From assembly GCA_900767415.1 (NCBI GenBank), contig CAAFYZ010000046.1, positions 1 through 35,381 on the forward strand: 35,381 bases of DNA, in the 5' to 3' direction. Below the pieces are notes generated by a model that ran no database searches, was not told the DNA's origin, and saw nothing but the letters and a program-made list of their open reading frames with translations. This stretch comes from Clostridia bacterium (GTDB lineage: Bacteria; Bacillota; Clostridia; Oscillospirales; CAG-272). A program made the translations under genes and the position numbers. This document shows, piece after piece, positions 1-7,637 of the stretch. Each line of letters begins with the position of its first letter. Position 1 is the first letter of the stretch.

Positions 1-2
1 GC

Positions 3-299
3 GTTGCCATCGCCCGCGCCTTGGCGATGGATCCGGAGGTCATCCTCTTTGACGAGCCGACGAGTGCGCTCGACCCCGAGACGGTCGGCGAGGTGCTCTC
101 CGTCATGAAAGAACTTGCCGCAGAAGGGATGACGATGATGGTCGTTACGCACGAGATGGCGTTCGCACGCGATGTTGCTTCCCGCGTCGTCTTCATGGAA
201 GGGGGCGTCATCGTCGAGGAAGGTATCCCGGAGAAGATCTTCACCTCTCCCGAAAAGGAGAGAACGAAGGAATTCCTCGCCCGCTATTTTTCCGCCTGA
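3..299 (+). CDS. Polar amino-acid ABC transporter ATP-binding protein, C-terminal part (GlnQ type)
   Basis: This is the last 98 codons of an ATPase subunit that would power uptake of polar amino acids across the membrane. The frame is open from the window edge, so the true start lies outside. The sequence begins inside the region after the signature motif (VAIARALAMDP). It then shows the Walker B segment (VILFDEP), the D-loop (SALDPE) and the switch histidine (VVTHEM). The tail (EGIPEKIFTSPEKERTKEFL) is typical of the GlnQ/HisP/ArtP family. Walker A and the signature motif are not in the window. It ends with TGA and is followed by a strong terminator. The substrate cannot be told from this fragment. 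Confidence 0.93.
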   Translation, partial: VAIARALAMDPEVILFDEPTSALDPETVGEVLSVMKELAAEGMTMMVVTHEMAFARDVASRVVFMEGGVIVEEGIPEKIFTSPEKERTKEFLARYFSA

Positions 300-352
300 C
301 GTTCAAAGTCTCACGTTTTTGGTGCGGAGCACGCCGACACTTTTCAGAAAAG

Positions 353-377
353 AAAAACCGCCGAATCGGCGGTTTTT
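353..377. terminator. Bidirectional intrinsic terminator between converging genes
   Basis: An inverted repeat of about 12 bp (AAAAACCGCC, short AT loop, GGCGGTTTTT) lies between the converging ABC ATPase gene (+) and ilvE (-). It carries a T-run on the exit side in both directions, so it can stop both transcripts. Confidence 0.85.
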
Positions 378-420
378 CTTACTATTATTTACAAAAAGCG
401 AAAAGAATCCGCTTTTAAGG

Positions 421-1416
421 TCACACTTCCGTGATCCAGCCGTTCGGCGCTTCCCGCTCCCCGTGTTGGATAGCGAGCAGGACCTCGCGCAGACGGCGGA
501 GTGTGCACGGCTCGCCGAAGGGATAGACCGTGCCGTGATCGTCCACCTCTCCGACGGGCGAGATGACCGCGGCAGTCCCGCAAAGTCCGCATTCGGTAAA
601 GTCCGCCATCTCCTCCTTCCGGATTTTCCTCTCTTCGGTGCGCATACCGAGAAAATGCTCCGCCACATAGAGCAGGGAACGGCGGGTGACGGAGGGGAGA
701 ATGGAGTCGGACTTCGGCGTGACGAGCACCCCGTCCCGCGTGACGAAAAGAATATTTGCCCCGCCCGTCTCTTCGAGGTACGTGCGGCTTCCCGGGTCGA
801 GATACAGATTTTCGTCATATCCCTTTTCGTGGGCGTCGGCGATGGCATAGAGACTCATCGCATAGTTCAGTCCCGCCTTGATGTTCCCGGTGCCGTGCGG
901 CGCCGCACGGTCGAAGTCGCAGATCCGCAGGCGCAGAAGCCGCTCCCCGCCGGCAAAATACGACCCGACCGGAGACGCGAACACGCGGAATTCGTATTCT
1001 GTCGCCGGCTTGACCCCGAGCACCGCGTTTGTCCCGAAGATAAAGGGACGAAGATAGAGAGAGCCGCCGCTTTCCGTCTTAGGGATCGCGTCGCGGTTGG
1101 CAGAGATCACCTCACGCACCGCGCGGAGGAACATCCCTTCGGGCAGCGGCGGGATCATCATGCGCACGCAGGAGTCATGGAGCCGTGCCTCGTTCAGATC
1201 GGGGCGGAAGCAGAGGATCCGCCCGTCCTTTGCACGGTATGCCTTCAGCCCTTCAAAGCAGGTCTGTGCATATTGGAGCACGGCGGCGGATTCGTTCAGC
1301 GTCACGACGGAGCGGGAGGTCAGACCTCCCGCCTGCCACGCGCCGTTTTTGTATTTCGCGACAAAGCGTTTCGCCGTTTTCCGATAGGCGAAACCGCGGA
1401 TTTCTTCTTTTTTCAT
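421..1416 (-). CDS. ilvE: Branched-chain amino-acid aminotransferase
   Basis: This is a PLP-dependent class IV aminotransferase of 331 aa. It interconverts branched-chain 2-oxo acids and Leu, Ile or Val with glutamate as amino donor, in the cytoplasm. The PLP lysine is K180 in the motif GTGNIKAGLNYA. A downstream YLEETGGANILFV block (about residues 213-225) matches the cofactor-binding glutamate region. The N-terminal CFEGLKAYR motif is typical of the eukaryote-like (group II) BCAT subfamily. The ATG start has a modest AAGGG sequence upstream. The gene lies behind the lysS terminator. A hairpin (1448-1455 with 1465-1472) precedes the start, and no clear promoter was found, so partial read-through from lysS is possible. 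Substrate assignment rests on family likeness. Confidence 0.92.
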   Translation of the reverse strand: MKKEEIRGFAYRKTAKRFVAKYKNGAWQAGGLTSRSVVTLNESAAVLQYAQTCFEGLKAYRAKDGRILCFRPDLNEARLHDSCVRMMIPPLPEGMFLRAVREVISANRDAIPKTESGGSLYLRPFIFGTNAVLGVKPATEYEFRVFASPVGSYFAGGERLLRLRICDFDRAAPHGTGNIKAGLNYAMSLYAIADAHEKGYDENLYLDPGSRTYLEETGGANILFVTRDGVLVTPKSDSILPSVTRRSLLYVAEHFLGMRTEERKIRKEEMADFTECGLCGTAAVISPVGEVDDHGTVYPFGEPCTLRRLREVLLAIQHGEREAPNGWITEV

Positions 1417-1485
1417 TCTGTCATATCCCTTCGATTTCTGTATGGTCCGCGTGCGGGAAAAGCTCGCACACGGTGAAAAAACAAA

Positions 1486-1522
1486 AACGGCGTCTTTCGG
1501 GATTCTCCCAAAAGACGCCGTT
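1486..1522 (-). terminator. Intrinsic terminator downstream of lysS
   Basis: An 11 bp stem (AACGGCGTCTT with AAGACGCCGTT) extends inward through GGG/CCC. On the minus strand it is followed by a T-rich tract (TTTTTGTTTTTTC). It lies after the natural end of lysS, which supports the view that transcription runs past the in-frame TAG to this point. Confidence 0.8.
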
Positions 1523-1602
1523 GCCTTTTGCCTGTGATATCTCCCCCGCGCTTCGGGGGTAGGTCGGTTTTTGAAAGAAGGACGGATCTTCGCCCTCTTC
1601 GG

Positions 1603-1758
1603 TCAATAGAGTTTCGCGCCGGCGGGAATGTGATCGTCCACCATCAATAGATGCAACTTTTCCTTGCCTTCTTCGTGATGGACGGCGCTGATCAGCATAC
1701 CGCAGGAGTCGATCCCCATCATGGGTCTCGGCGGAAGGTTTACGATGGCGATACAGGT
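1603..1758 (-). other. Remainder of the lysS C-terminal tRNA-binding domain, in frame beyond the TAG
   Basis: The codons after the TAG read on in the same frame as lysS and give the conserved end of a MetRS-beta-like OB-fold: the IVNLPPRPMMGI core, the SCGMLISA stretch, and a tail ending in IPAGAKLY, then TGA. Its intact coding quality argues that the TAG is recent, is read through, or is an error. With TAG read as a sense codon, the full protein would be 654 aa with position 603 unknown (Lys by family expectation). No separate start codon or RBS was seen, so this is not annotated as an independent gene. Confidence 0.85.
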
Positions 1759-3567
1759 CTATCCGACCAACTCTTCCGGCTCGTAATATTCGTGGATTCC
1801 GCTCAGAATGACCCGATCCGTCCCCGTTCCGTCGTCCAAAACGAACTTTAAGAGCTTCTTGGATTTCTTCACGGCTTCGCATTCTTTGACTTTCACCGCG
1901 CGAAAATCGCTCTTGGCGAACGTCTCAAAATCCACGAAATCCTTGAACAGCGGCTCGATCTCCACCTTGGAGAAGTCGATCATTTCGTCTTTTTTCTCGG
2001 GGAGAGACGCCGTCGCGGGCGCGGAGTCGCTCTCGCTCTTTTCCGTCTGCGAATCCGCCGTCGGCTTCATCGTCGGGAAGAGAAGAACGTCGCGGATCGA
2101 GGGCGAGTCGGTGAGGAGCATGACGAGGCGGTCGACACCGAAGCCGAGACCGCCCGTCGGCGGCATACCGTATTCGAGCGCGGTGACGAAGTCGTAGTCC
2201 ACCTCGGCGCGGCAGTTCGGTTCTTCGGCGCGCTTTTTCGCTACCTGGGTTTCAAAGCGTTCTCTCTGATCGATCGGGTCGTTCAGCTCGGAGAAGGCGT
2301 TGCCGTATTCGGTCGCGTTGATGAAGTATTCAAAACGCTCGGTAAAGAGCGGATTCGACGGTTTTCTCTTGGCGAGCGGGCTGTTTTCCACGGGATAATC
2401 GTAGATGAAGGTCGGCTGAATCAGCTTTTCTTCCACGAACGCGTCGAACAGCTCGGCGAGTACCGTGCCGCGCGTCGCGTCGGAGGGGACTTCGACGTGC
2501 AGTGCCTTGGCGGCGGCGCGGGCGTCTTCGTCCGACTTCCAGTCGTTATAGTCGGCACCGGAGTATTTTTTCACCGCTTCCGCCATCGTCAGACGCTCCC
2601 AATGACCGAGGTCGATCGGAATGCCCTGATAGGTGATCTTCGTATCGCCGCACACTTCTTTCGCGAGCATCTTGTACAGTTCTTCGACAAGGTCCATCAT
2701 GCCGTAGTAGTCGGTGTACGCCTGATAGAGTTCGATGGTCGTGAATTCGGGATTGTGCTTCGGGTCCATCCCTTCGTTGCGGAAGATGCGTCCTACCTCG
2801 TACACGCGGTTCATACCGCCGACGATCAGACGCTTTAAGTAAAGTTCGGTCTCAATGCGCAGATACATATCCATATCGAGCGTATTGTGATGGGTGACGA
2901 ACGGACGCGCGGACGCGCCGATCTCGAGCGGGACGAGAATGGGGGTGTCCACTTCGAGGAATCCCTTGCCGTCGAGATAGCGACGGATCAGCGTCAGGAT
3001 TTTCGACCGCTTGACAAAGGTGTCTTTCACCTCGGGATTGACGATGAGATCCACATATCTCTGGCGGTATCTCTGTTCGAGGTTGGTCAGACCGTGGAAT
3101 TTTTCGGGGAGGGGAAGCAGAGACTTCGCGAGCAGGGTCGCCGAGGTTACGTGCACCGAGATCTCTCCCGTCTTCGTGCGGAAGACTCTGCCTTCGACGC
3201 CGAGGACGTCGCCGACGTCCCATTTTTTGAACGCGGCGTAGTTCTCGTCTCCGAGATCGTCGCGCGAAACGTAGAGCTGAATCCGTCCCTCTCCGTCGTC
3301 GAGGTGCGCAAAGGACGCCTTGCCCATCACACGGCGGCTGATCATTCTGCCCGCGATGCGCACGGTCATGACCTCGCCCGCCGCGGCAAGACGCTCTTCT
3401 TTTTCGCCGTATTCTTTCAGAATCCCGGCGCTCGTTGCCGTAACGTCGTATTTTGTAATGGTAAAAGGATCGGCACCCGCCGCCGCGAGGGCAGCGAGTT
3501 TTTCCCGTCTGACTGCGAGTTCGCTGGTTGCGTTCTGTACCGTCCGGTTGTTGTCTTGTCCTGCCAT
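1759..3567 (-). CDS. lysS: Lysyl-tRNA synthetase, class II, with C-terminal tRNA-binding domain cut by an in-frame TAG
   Basis: This enzyme charges tRNA-Lys with lysine. The 602 codons up to the TAG hold an N-terminal OB-fold (about residues 55-165) and a class II catalytic core. Motif 2 is visible (VYEVGRIFRNEG), as is motif 3 (GGLGFGVDRLVMLL). A low-complexity linker (about 500-530) leads into an EMAPII/MetRS-beta-type tRNA-binding OB-fold (IDFSKVEIEPLF onward). The start ATG at 3567 has AAAGGAAA upstream; the open frame extends farther upstream but would overlap greA. The frame meets TAG at 1759-1761, in the middle of the last domain, yet continues in register to a TGA at 1603. The catalytic core is complete, so the shortened enzyme could still work. 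It follows greA by 50 bp in the same direction. Confidence 0.95.
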   Translation of the reverse strand: MAGQDNNRTVQNATSELAVRREKLAALAAAGADPFTITKYDVTATSAGILKEYGEKEERLAAAGEVMTVRIAGRMISRRVMGKASFAHLDDGEGRIQLYVSRDDLGDENYAAFKKWDVGDVLGVEGRVFRTKTGEISVHVTSATLLAKSLLPLPEKFHGLTNLEQRYRQRYVDLIVNPEVKDTFVKRSKILTLIRRYLDGKGFLEVDTPILVPLEIGASARPFVTHHNTLDMDMYLRIETELYLKRLIVGGMNRVYEVGRIFRNEGMDPKHNPEFTTIELYQAYTDYYGMMDLVEELYKMLAKEVCGDTKITYQGIPIDLGHWERLTMAEAVKKYSGADYNDWKSDEDARAAAKALHVEVPSDATRGTVLAELFDAFVEEKLIQPTFIYDYPVENSPLAKRKPSNPLFTERFEYFINATEYGNAFSELNDPIDQRERFETQVAKKRAEEPNCRAEVDYDFVTALEYGMPPTGGLGFGVDRLVMLLTDSPSIRDVLLFPTMKPTADSQTEKSESDSAPATASLPEKKDEMIDFSKVEIEPLFKDFVDFETFAKSDFRAVKVKECEAVKKSKKLLKFVLDDGTGTDRVILSGIHEYYEPEELVG

Positions 3568-3617
3568 TTGGATTTCCTTTCGAGGGTTATTTGTAAAGAA
3601 AAGTTTTCGTATTTCGA

Positions 3618-4097
3618 TTATTCCTTCGCACGATGTACGCTCAGAATCGTCAGATGCTGTTCTCTCACACCGCACACAACGACCTCATCTCCCTCTCTCG
3701 CACCGAGAAGAGAGATGCCGATCGGAGAAGAGTCGGAGATCTTTCCGTTGGCGGGGTCGGTCTCGTAAGAACCGACGATATGATAGGTGAACTCACCGTT
3801 TCTCTCTTTGTTGAAGAGTTTTACGATCGAGCCGACGCTGATACGGGTTTTATCGATTTCCGATTCGTCAAGCACTTTTGCGTGCGCGATCATCTCGCGA
3901 AGCTCGGCGATGCGGGCGTGAATCTTGCCCTGTTCTTCTTTCGCTTCGTCGTATTCGCTGTTTTCCGAGAGGTCGCCGAATGCTCTCGCCGTCGAGATGT
4001 CTTTTTTGTTTTCTTCCACACGGACGTTGACGAGGTAGTCGAGTTCGTCCTGCAGTGCCTTGAAACCTGCGGAAGTATACGTCTTGAATTCTGCCAT
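3618..4097 (-). CDS. greA: Transcription elongation factor GreA
   Basis: GreA rescues backtracked RNA polymerase by stimulating cleavage of the nascent RNA. The 159 aa length is standard. The N-terminal coiled coil (about residues 1-75) carries the acidic tip region (GDLSENSEYDEAKEEQ), and the C-terminal FKBP-like domain has the SPIG motif (SSPIGISLLG). The start ATG at 4097 has a GGAG ribosome binding site. It sits 26 bp after the S41 protease gene and 50 bp before lysS. greA-lysS adjacency is common in Firmicutes and fits one leftward transcript. Confidence 0.97.
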   Translation of the reverse strand: MAEFKTYTSAGFKALQDELDYLVNVRVEENKKDISTARAFGDLSENSEYDEAKEEQGKIHARIAELREMIAHAKVLDESEIDKTRISVGSIVKLFNKERNGEFTYHIVGSYETDPANGKISDSSPIGISLLGAREGDEVVVCGVREQHLTILSVHRAKE

Positions 4098-4123
4098 GGG
4101 TAATTTATCTCCTCTGCATTTGA

Positions 4124-5512
4124 TTATTGCTTTACGCCGGGCTTTTCCGCCAGTGTGCGGTACGCTTCGGCGAGCTGACGGTCGGTGCCGTCGTCGGTAT
4201 TTTCCACTGTCACATCGGGGGTGATGCCCACGCCGTCATAATTGACACCCGAGGGTGGATTGTATACGGAGATCGTCAGCGTTACGGTCGACTGATCGGA
4301 GAGCGTGTAGGTCGTCTGCATGACGCCTTTTTTATAAGTGGTCGTTCCGATGATCGTAACGTCGAGCGGGTTTTCCGCAAGTTTTGCATAGTCGCGGAGC
4401 GCCGCGGTGAAGAGTTCGCCCGCCGAGGCGGTATAGCCATTGCACAGAACCACCGCGGGAATTTTCAGTTGTCGCTCGTCGGTCGAGACGACCGGCTTGG
4501 CATAATCGCCGAAAGAAACGATAGTCTCGCCTTTCGGTGCCAGCGCGTCGATCGCCGTAATGACGGAGGAGAGATAGCCGCCGGGGTTGGCTCTGACGTC
4601 GAAGATCACCGCCCGCGCGCCCGCTTTTCCGATCGCATCCATCGCCGTGACGAACTGATCGCCCGTGTTGGCTTTGAACTGTGTGATCCGGATGTACGCG
4701 ATCTTGTCTTCGTTTATCTCATACGTGACGGTCTCCTCGGTAAAGGAGCGGCGCACCATCGTAAAGGATAGCTCTTTTCCGTTGCGCAGGACGGTGACGG
4801 TTACCTTGGTGTTTTCCTTCCCGCGGATTTTCCGTACCGTGCCGGTATAGCCGAGGTCGGAGACAAGCTCGCCGTCGACTTTATAGATGATATCGCCGAG
4901 CGCGATCCCCGCCTCTTCTGCGGGACCGCCGGGATTGACGACCGTCACGGTCATCGTGCCCTCGGCATAGGAGTATTCCACCGTCACGCCGATGCCGACG
5001 TACGTCCCTTCCATATCGCCGTCGTAGATCTCGTATTCTTCCGACGTGCGGTAGGCGGCATAGCGGTCGCCGACCGCTATGACATAAGAGGAGATCAGGG
5101 CGTCGGTGTAGGTCGTCCGATTGCCGAAGTCTGTGGTATCGTAGTATCTTTCGAGGAATGTGGTCGCCGTATCTTTGGCGAGCGTCGTGTTGTCCGGCAG
5201 ATCTTTATAGTAGTTTTCCGCAAAGATCCGCTCGACGGAAGAGAATTTCCGCGTATCGAAATCGGCAAACGACCATGCCCGCAGAGCGGCGGAGACGGTC
5301 GCCCGACCGGAGATATCGACGGTCGCGATGTTCTCGGTCAGCTCTTCTTTCGACGGCATTTCGGCAGGCGTCGTTTTTTTCAGGGCAAGGACAAGACACA
5401 GAATCAGGATCGCGAGCACCGCGGTGAACAATACCGCGAGCGCGATGACAAGACCGCGGGAGGTGCGGTCGCGTCCTGCGCGATAGCCGTCCTGTTGCAT
5501 ATCTTCCGACAT
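4124..5512 (-). CDS. S41-family C-terminal processing peptidase with PDZ domain
   Basis: This is a membrane-anchored serine protease of 462 aa facing the cell exterior. A short basic cytoplasmic N-terminus leads into one transmembrane segment (about residues 20-44). A PDZ domain follows (about 170-250; VGIGVTVEY, GDIIYKVDGE), then the S41 catalytic domain. The nucleophile is S363 in NGYTASAGEL. The general-base lysine is K395 in TYKKGVMQT, and the substrate-groove block is FDVRANPGG. The start has a strong AAGGAGG site. Relatives of the CtpA/CtpB type cleave envelope or regulatory proteins, but the target here is unknown. It lies between the CdaR-like regulator gene and greA. Confidence 0.93.
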   Translation of the reverse strand: MSEDMQQDGYRAGRDRTSRGLVIALAVLFTAVLAILILCLVLALKKTTPAEMPSKEELTENIATVDISGRATVSAALRAWSFADFDTRKFSSVERIFAENYYKDLPDNTTLAKDTATTFLERYYDTTDFGNRTTYTDALISSYVIAVGDRYAAYRTSEEYEIYDGDMEGTYVGIGVTVEYSYAEGTMTVTVVNPGGPAEEAGIALGDIIYKVDGELVSDLGYTGTVRKIRGKENTKVTVTVLRNGKELSFTMVRRSFTEETVTYEINEDKIAYIRITQFKANTGDQFVTAMDAIGKAGARAVIFDVRANPGGYLSSVITAIDALAPKGETIVSFGDYAKPVVSTDERQLKIPAVVLCNGYTASAGELFTAALRDYAKLAENPLDVTIIGTTTYKKGVMQTTYTLSDQSTVTLTISVYNPPSGVNYDGVGITPDVTVENTDDGTDRQLAEAYRTLAEKPGVKQ

Positions 5513-5540
5513 ACGGTAGACCTCCTTCGGGGAAAATAGG

Positions 5541-5563
5541 TTCCGCGGCGAGACGCCGCGGAA
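5541..5563 (-). terminator. Strong hairpin between the regulator and protease genes (possible attenuator)
   Basis: A perfect 10 bp GC-rich stem (TTCCGCGGCG with CGCCGCGGAA, 3-nt loop) lies directly after the CdaR-like stop codon. On the minus strand the stem is followed by ACCTATTTTCC, a poor U-tract, so termination is probably partial. It may lower expression of the downstream protease-greA-lysS genes, for which no other promoter was seen. Confidence 0.5.
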
Positions 5564-5567
5564 AAAA

Positions 5568-6656
5568 TCAGAATTTTGTCGGCTTGCTCGTCAGGTACTT
5601 CTTCACCATCAGGGCAACCTTGAAGGTGACCGCGTGCTCGAATTCACGGAGATCGAGCCCGGTCAGCTTGCGGATCTTTTCGAGACGGTAGACCAGCGTG
5701 TTGCGGTGGACGAAGAGCTTACGGGACGTCTCGGAAACGTTCAGATTGTTTTCGAAGAAACTCTGCACTGTCATCAGCGTTTCACGGTCGAGCGACTCGA
5801 GCGATCCTTTTTTGAAGACTTCCTGCAAAAAGATCTCGCACAGGGTGGTCGGGAGCTGATAGACGAGCCGTCCGATACCGAGATTCTCGTATGCCATGAC
5901 CGCCTTTTCGATGTCGAATACCTTACCCACTTCCAGCGCGATGCGCGCTTCTTTGTACGCGCGGGCGAGATCCTTCAGATTCTCCGCCACGGAGGAGATA
6001 CCGATCAGCACCTTGACGGAATAGTTTGCGGTAATCTCTTTATAGAGGGCGTCCGCCTCCGCCTCCAGTGCTTCGACCCCGGTGTCCGCCGCCACTTCTT
6101 TGACAAGGACGATGTCCTGCTCGTTGACGTTGATGATATAGTCGTGCGTCGGCTTTTCTTCCATGACCGCCTGTACGATCTCATAGGGCGTCAGTTCTGC
6201 CTGACCGCCGAACTTCAGTACGAAGACTACGCGGAATTCTTCATTATTAAAATGGAGCTCGTTCGACTTCACGTAAATATCGCTCGGCAGGATGTTGTCG
6301 AGAATGATATTTTTGATAAAGGAACCCTTGTCATATTTTTCGTCATACAGCCCCTTGATATTCCCGAAAGATACCGAAAGAATCTGCGACATTTTGTCTG
6401 CGTGCAGATCGTCTCCTTCGACGAAGACAATGCAGTCGGTCCGTGTGGCTGCGGCGATAAAACGGTAGGTATATCCGTCGTATGTAACGGCATCGGAGGC
6501 GTAGGACAGTTCCTCGCGGATACGCTGTCTCGATTCTCCGATCTTATCAAGCTCGCTGCACGCGATGACGATCCCGTTTTCATCGATGATGCCGATGGTG
6601 CGGCCGATAGCGTCTTTCATCTGATTTACGACGGTCTGGAACAAACGATTTGACAT
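5568..6656 (-). CDS. CdaR/PucR-type transcriptional regulator
   Basis: This 362 aa protein ends in a clear PucR-type helix-turn-helix (about residues 300-355): NLNVSETSRKLFVHRN, then TLVYRLEKIRKLTGLD. The middle has the degenerate GGDEF-like domain seen in CdaR/SdaR regulators. The N-terminus (DAIGRTIGIIDENG) resembles a sugar-diacid recognition or PAS-like sensory domain. Known relatives respond to sugar diacids or purine-related compounds, but the ligand here is unknown. The start ATG at 6656 follows a GGGGATTT-type site. A good promoter lies upstream. The gene leads the leftward protease-greA-lysS group, which is an odd place for a catabolic regulator. Confidence 0.9.
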   Translation of the reverse strand: MSNRLFQTVVNQMKDAIGRTIGIIDENGIVIACSELDKIGESRQRIREELSYASDAVTYDGYTYRFIAAATRTDCIVFVEGDDLHADKMSQILSVSFGNIKGLYDEKYDKGSFIKNIILDNILPSDIYVKSNELHFNNEEFRVVFVLKFGGQAELTPYEIVQAVMEEKPTHDYIINVNEQDIVLVKEVAADTGVEALEAEADALYKEITANYSVKVLIGISSVAENLKDLARAYKEARIALEVGKVFDIEKAVMAYENLGIGRLVYQLPTTLCEIFLQEVFKKGSLESLDRETLMTVQSFFENNLNVSETSRKLFVHRNTLVYRLEKIRKLTGLDLREFEHAVTFKVALMVKKYLTSKPTKF

Positions 6657-6709
6657 TGGAAATCCCCTTTCGATAGAAACAAAAAATGCTTTTGTCTATA
6701 CTGACCTAT

Positions 6710-6738
6710 ATTTTACCTCTTTTTTTGTCAGATTTCAA
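6710..6738 (-). promoter_or_regulatory. Sigma-A-type promoter for the CdaR-like regulator gene
   Basis: TTGAAA (6733-6738 on the complement) and TAAAAT (6710-6715) are separated by 17 bp and read leftward. The region around it is very AT-rich. GTCTATAC near the predicted start site (6694-6701) recurs inverted at 6799-6806 and could be an operator pair. Confidence 0.7.
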
Positions 6739-6813
6739 TAGTTTTTTTAAAAAATCTTTATTTTTAACCAAAAATTTCGTGTATTCTTTGTGCAAATGGT
6801 ATAGACTGGTAAT

Positions 6814-7551
6814 TCACAGTTCAAATTGATAGGAAATCGAAGACAAAACGTAGGCGGGCGCCGTCTCACAGCGCAGGATCCGGGGTCCGAGCCCCGTCGG
6901 GAGAAGTCCTGCGCGCCGCGCTCTCTCCGCTTCTTCGGAAGAGAAGCCGCCTTCACAGCCGACGACGACCGCCACGGAAGAAGGGGTCGATGCCTCCGTG
7001 AGGATCTCTTTCAGCGGGCGGGTCCCGTCGCCTTCGTAGCAGAAGAGAGGGAGGTGTGCGCGTGCGGCTTCGGCGAGCATGGCATCAAAAGAAAGAGGAT
7101 CGGCGACCGCGGGCAGGAGGGTGCGCCCGCATTGTTTCGCCGCTTCTTTTGCAATCCGGTTCAGCCGTTCGCGGAGTTTCCCGGCGCCGTCCGCCTTCGG
7201 ACGCTTGATACAGCGGGAAGAGAAGAAGGGGACGATCCGCGCCGCTCCGAGTTCCACCGCCTTCTGAACGACGGTTTCCAGTTTGTCTCCCTTCGGATAT
7301 GCCATATAGAGCGTAATCGGGAAGGGCGGCTCCGTCCTTCCCGCATGACTTTCGAGAATTTCGAGGATACATTCGGCATCGCGGATCGAGAGGAGGCGGC
7401 ACAGATGCTCGCCGCCGTGCATATCCGCGACGGTCAGCGTGTCGCCTGCCGCCATACGCAGGGCACGGGCGATGTGATAGGCGTCGTCGCCGAGAATGTG
7501 AACCTTTCCCTCCGCGTCAAAGTCGTCGGAAGGAACAAAAAAGCGCGGCAT
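6814..7551 (-). CDS. rsmE: 16S rRNA (uracil1498-N3)-methyltransferase
   Basis: This SPOUT-class methyltransferase modifies U1498 of 16S rRNA. At 245 aa the length is typical. The N-terminal PUA-like part starts with MPRFFV and has the HIARALRM motif. The knotted SAM-binding domain shows VVGCEGGFSSEEAE and LGPRILRCETAP. Family members usually have GPEGGF, so the Cys in GCEGGF is a mild variant. The start has GGGGAAAGGAAA upstream. It lies behind prmA, a common pairing, though a terminator hairpin sits between them. Confidence 0.95.
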   Translation of the reverse strand: MPRFFVPSDDFDAEGKVHILGDDAYHIARALRMAAGDTLTVADMHGGEHLCRLLSIRDAECILEILESHAGRTEPPFPITLYMAYPKGDKLETVVQKAVELGAARIVPFFSSRCIKRPKADGAGKLRERLNRIAKEAAKQCGRTLLPAVADPLSFDAMLAEAARAHLPLFCYEGDGTRPLKEILTEASTPSSVAVVVGCEGGFSSEEAERARRAGLLPTGLGPRILRCETAPAYVLSSISYQFEL

Positions 7552-7611
7552 AAGAGTTTCCTTTCCCCGCCGTAGGGCGGACAGAATTTTGAAAAAGCGG
7601 GTCGCGGAACG

Positions 7612-7637
7612 AAAAAAGCGGAGGTTTCCGCTTTTTT
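7612..7637. terminator. Intrinsic terminator overlapping the prmA stop codon
   Basis: An 11 bp stem (AAAAAAGCGGA with TCCGCTTTTTT, 4-nt loop) is followed on the minus strand by a T-run. Its distal arm overlaps the prmA stop codon. It would limit read-through from prmA into rsmE, and no separate rsmE promoter was recognised. Confidence 0.75.

Noticed and set aside
172..1476. A 434-codon plus-strand frame opposite ilvE
   Set aside because: It crosses a strong bidirectional terminator, is arginine-rich, and is a shadow of the ABC ATPase and ilvE genes.
3568..3675. An N-terminal extension of lysS by 36 codons
   Set aside because: It would overlap greA and lacks a ribosome binding site, while the ATG at 3567 has a good one and fits the family start.
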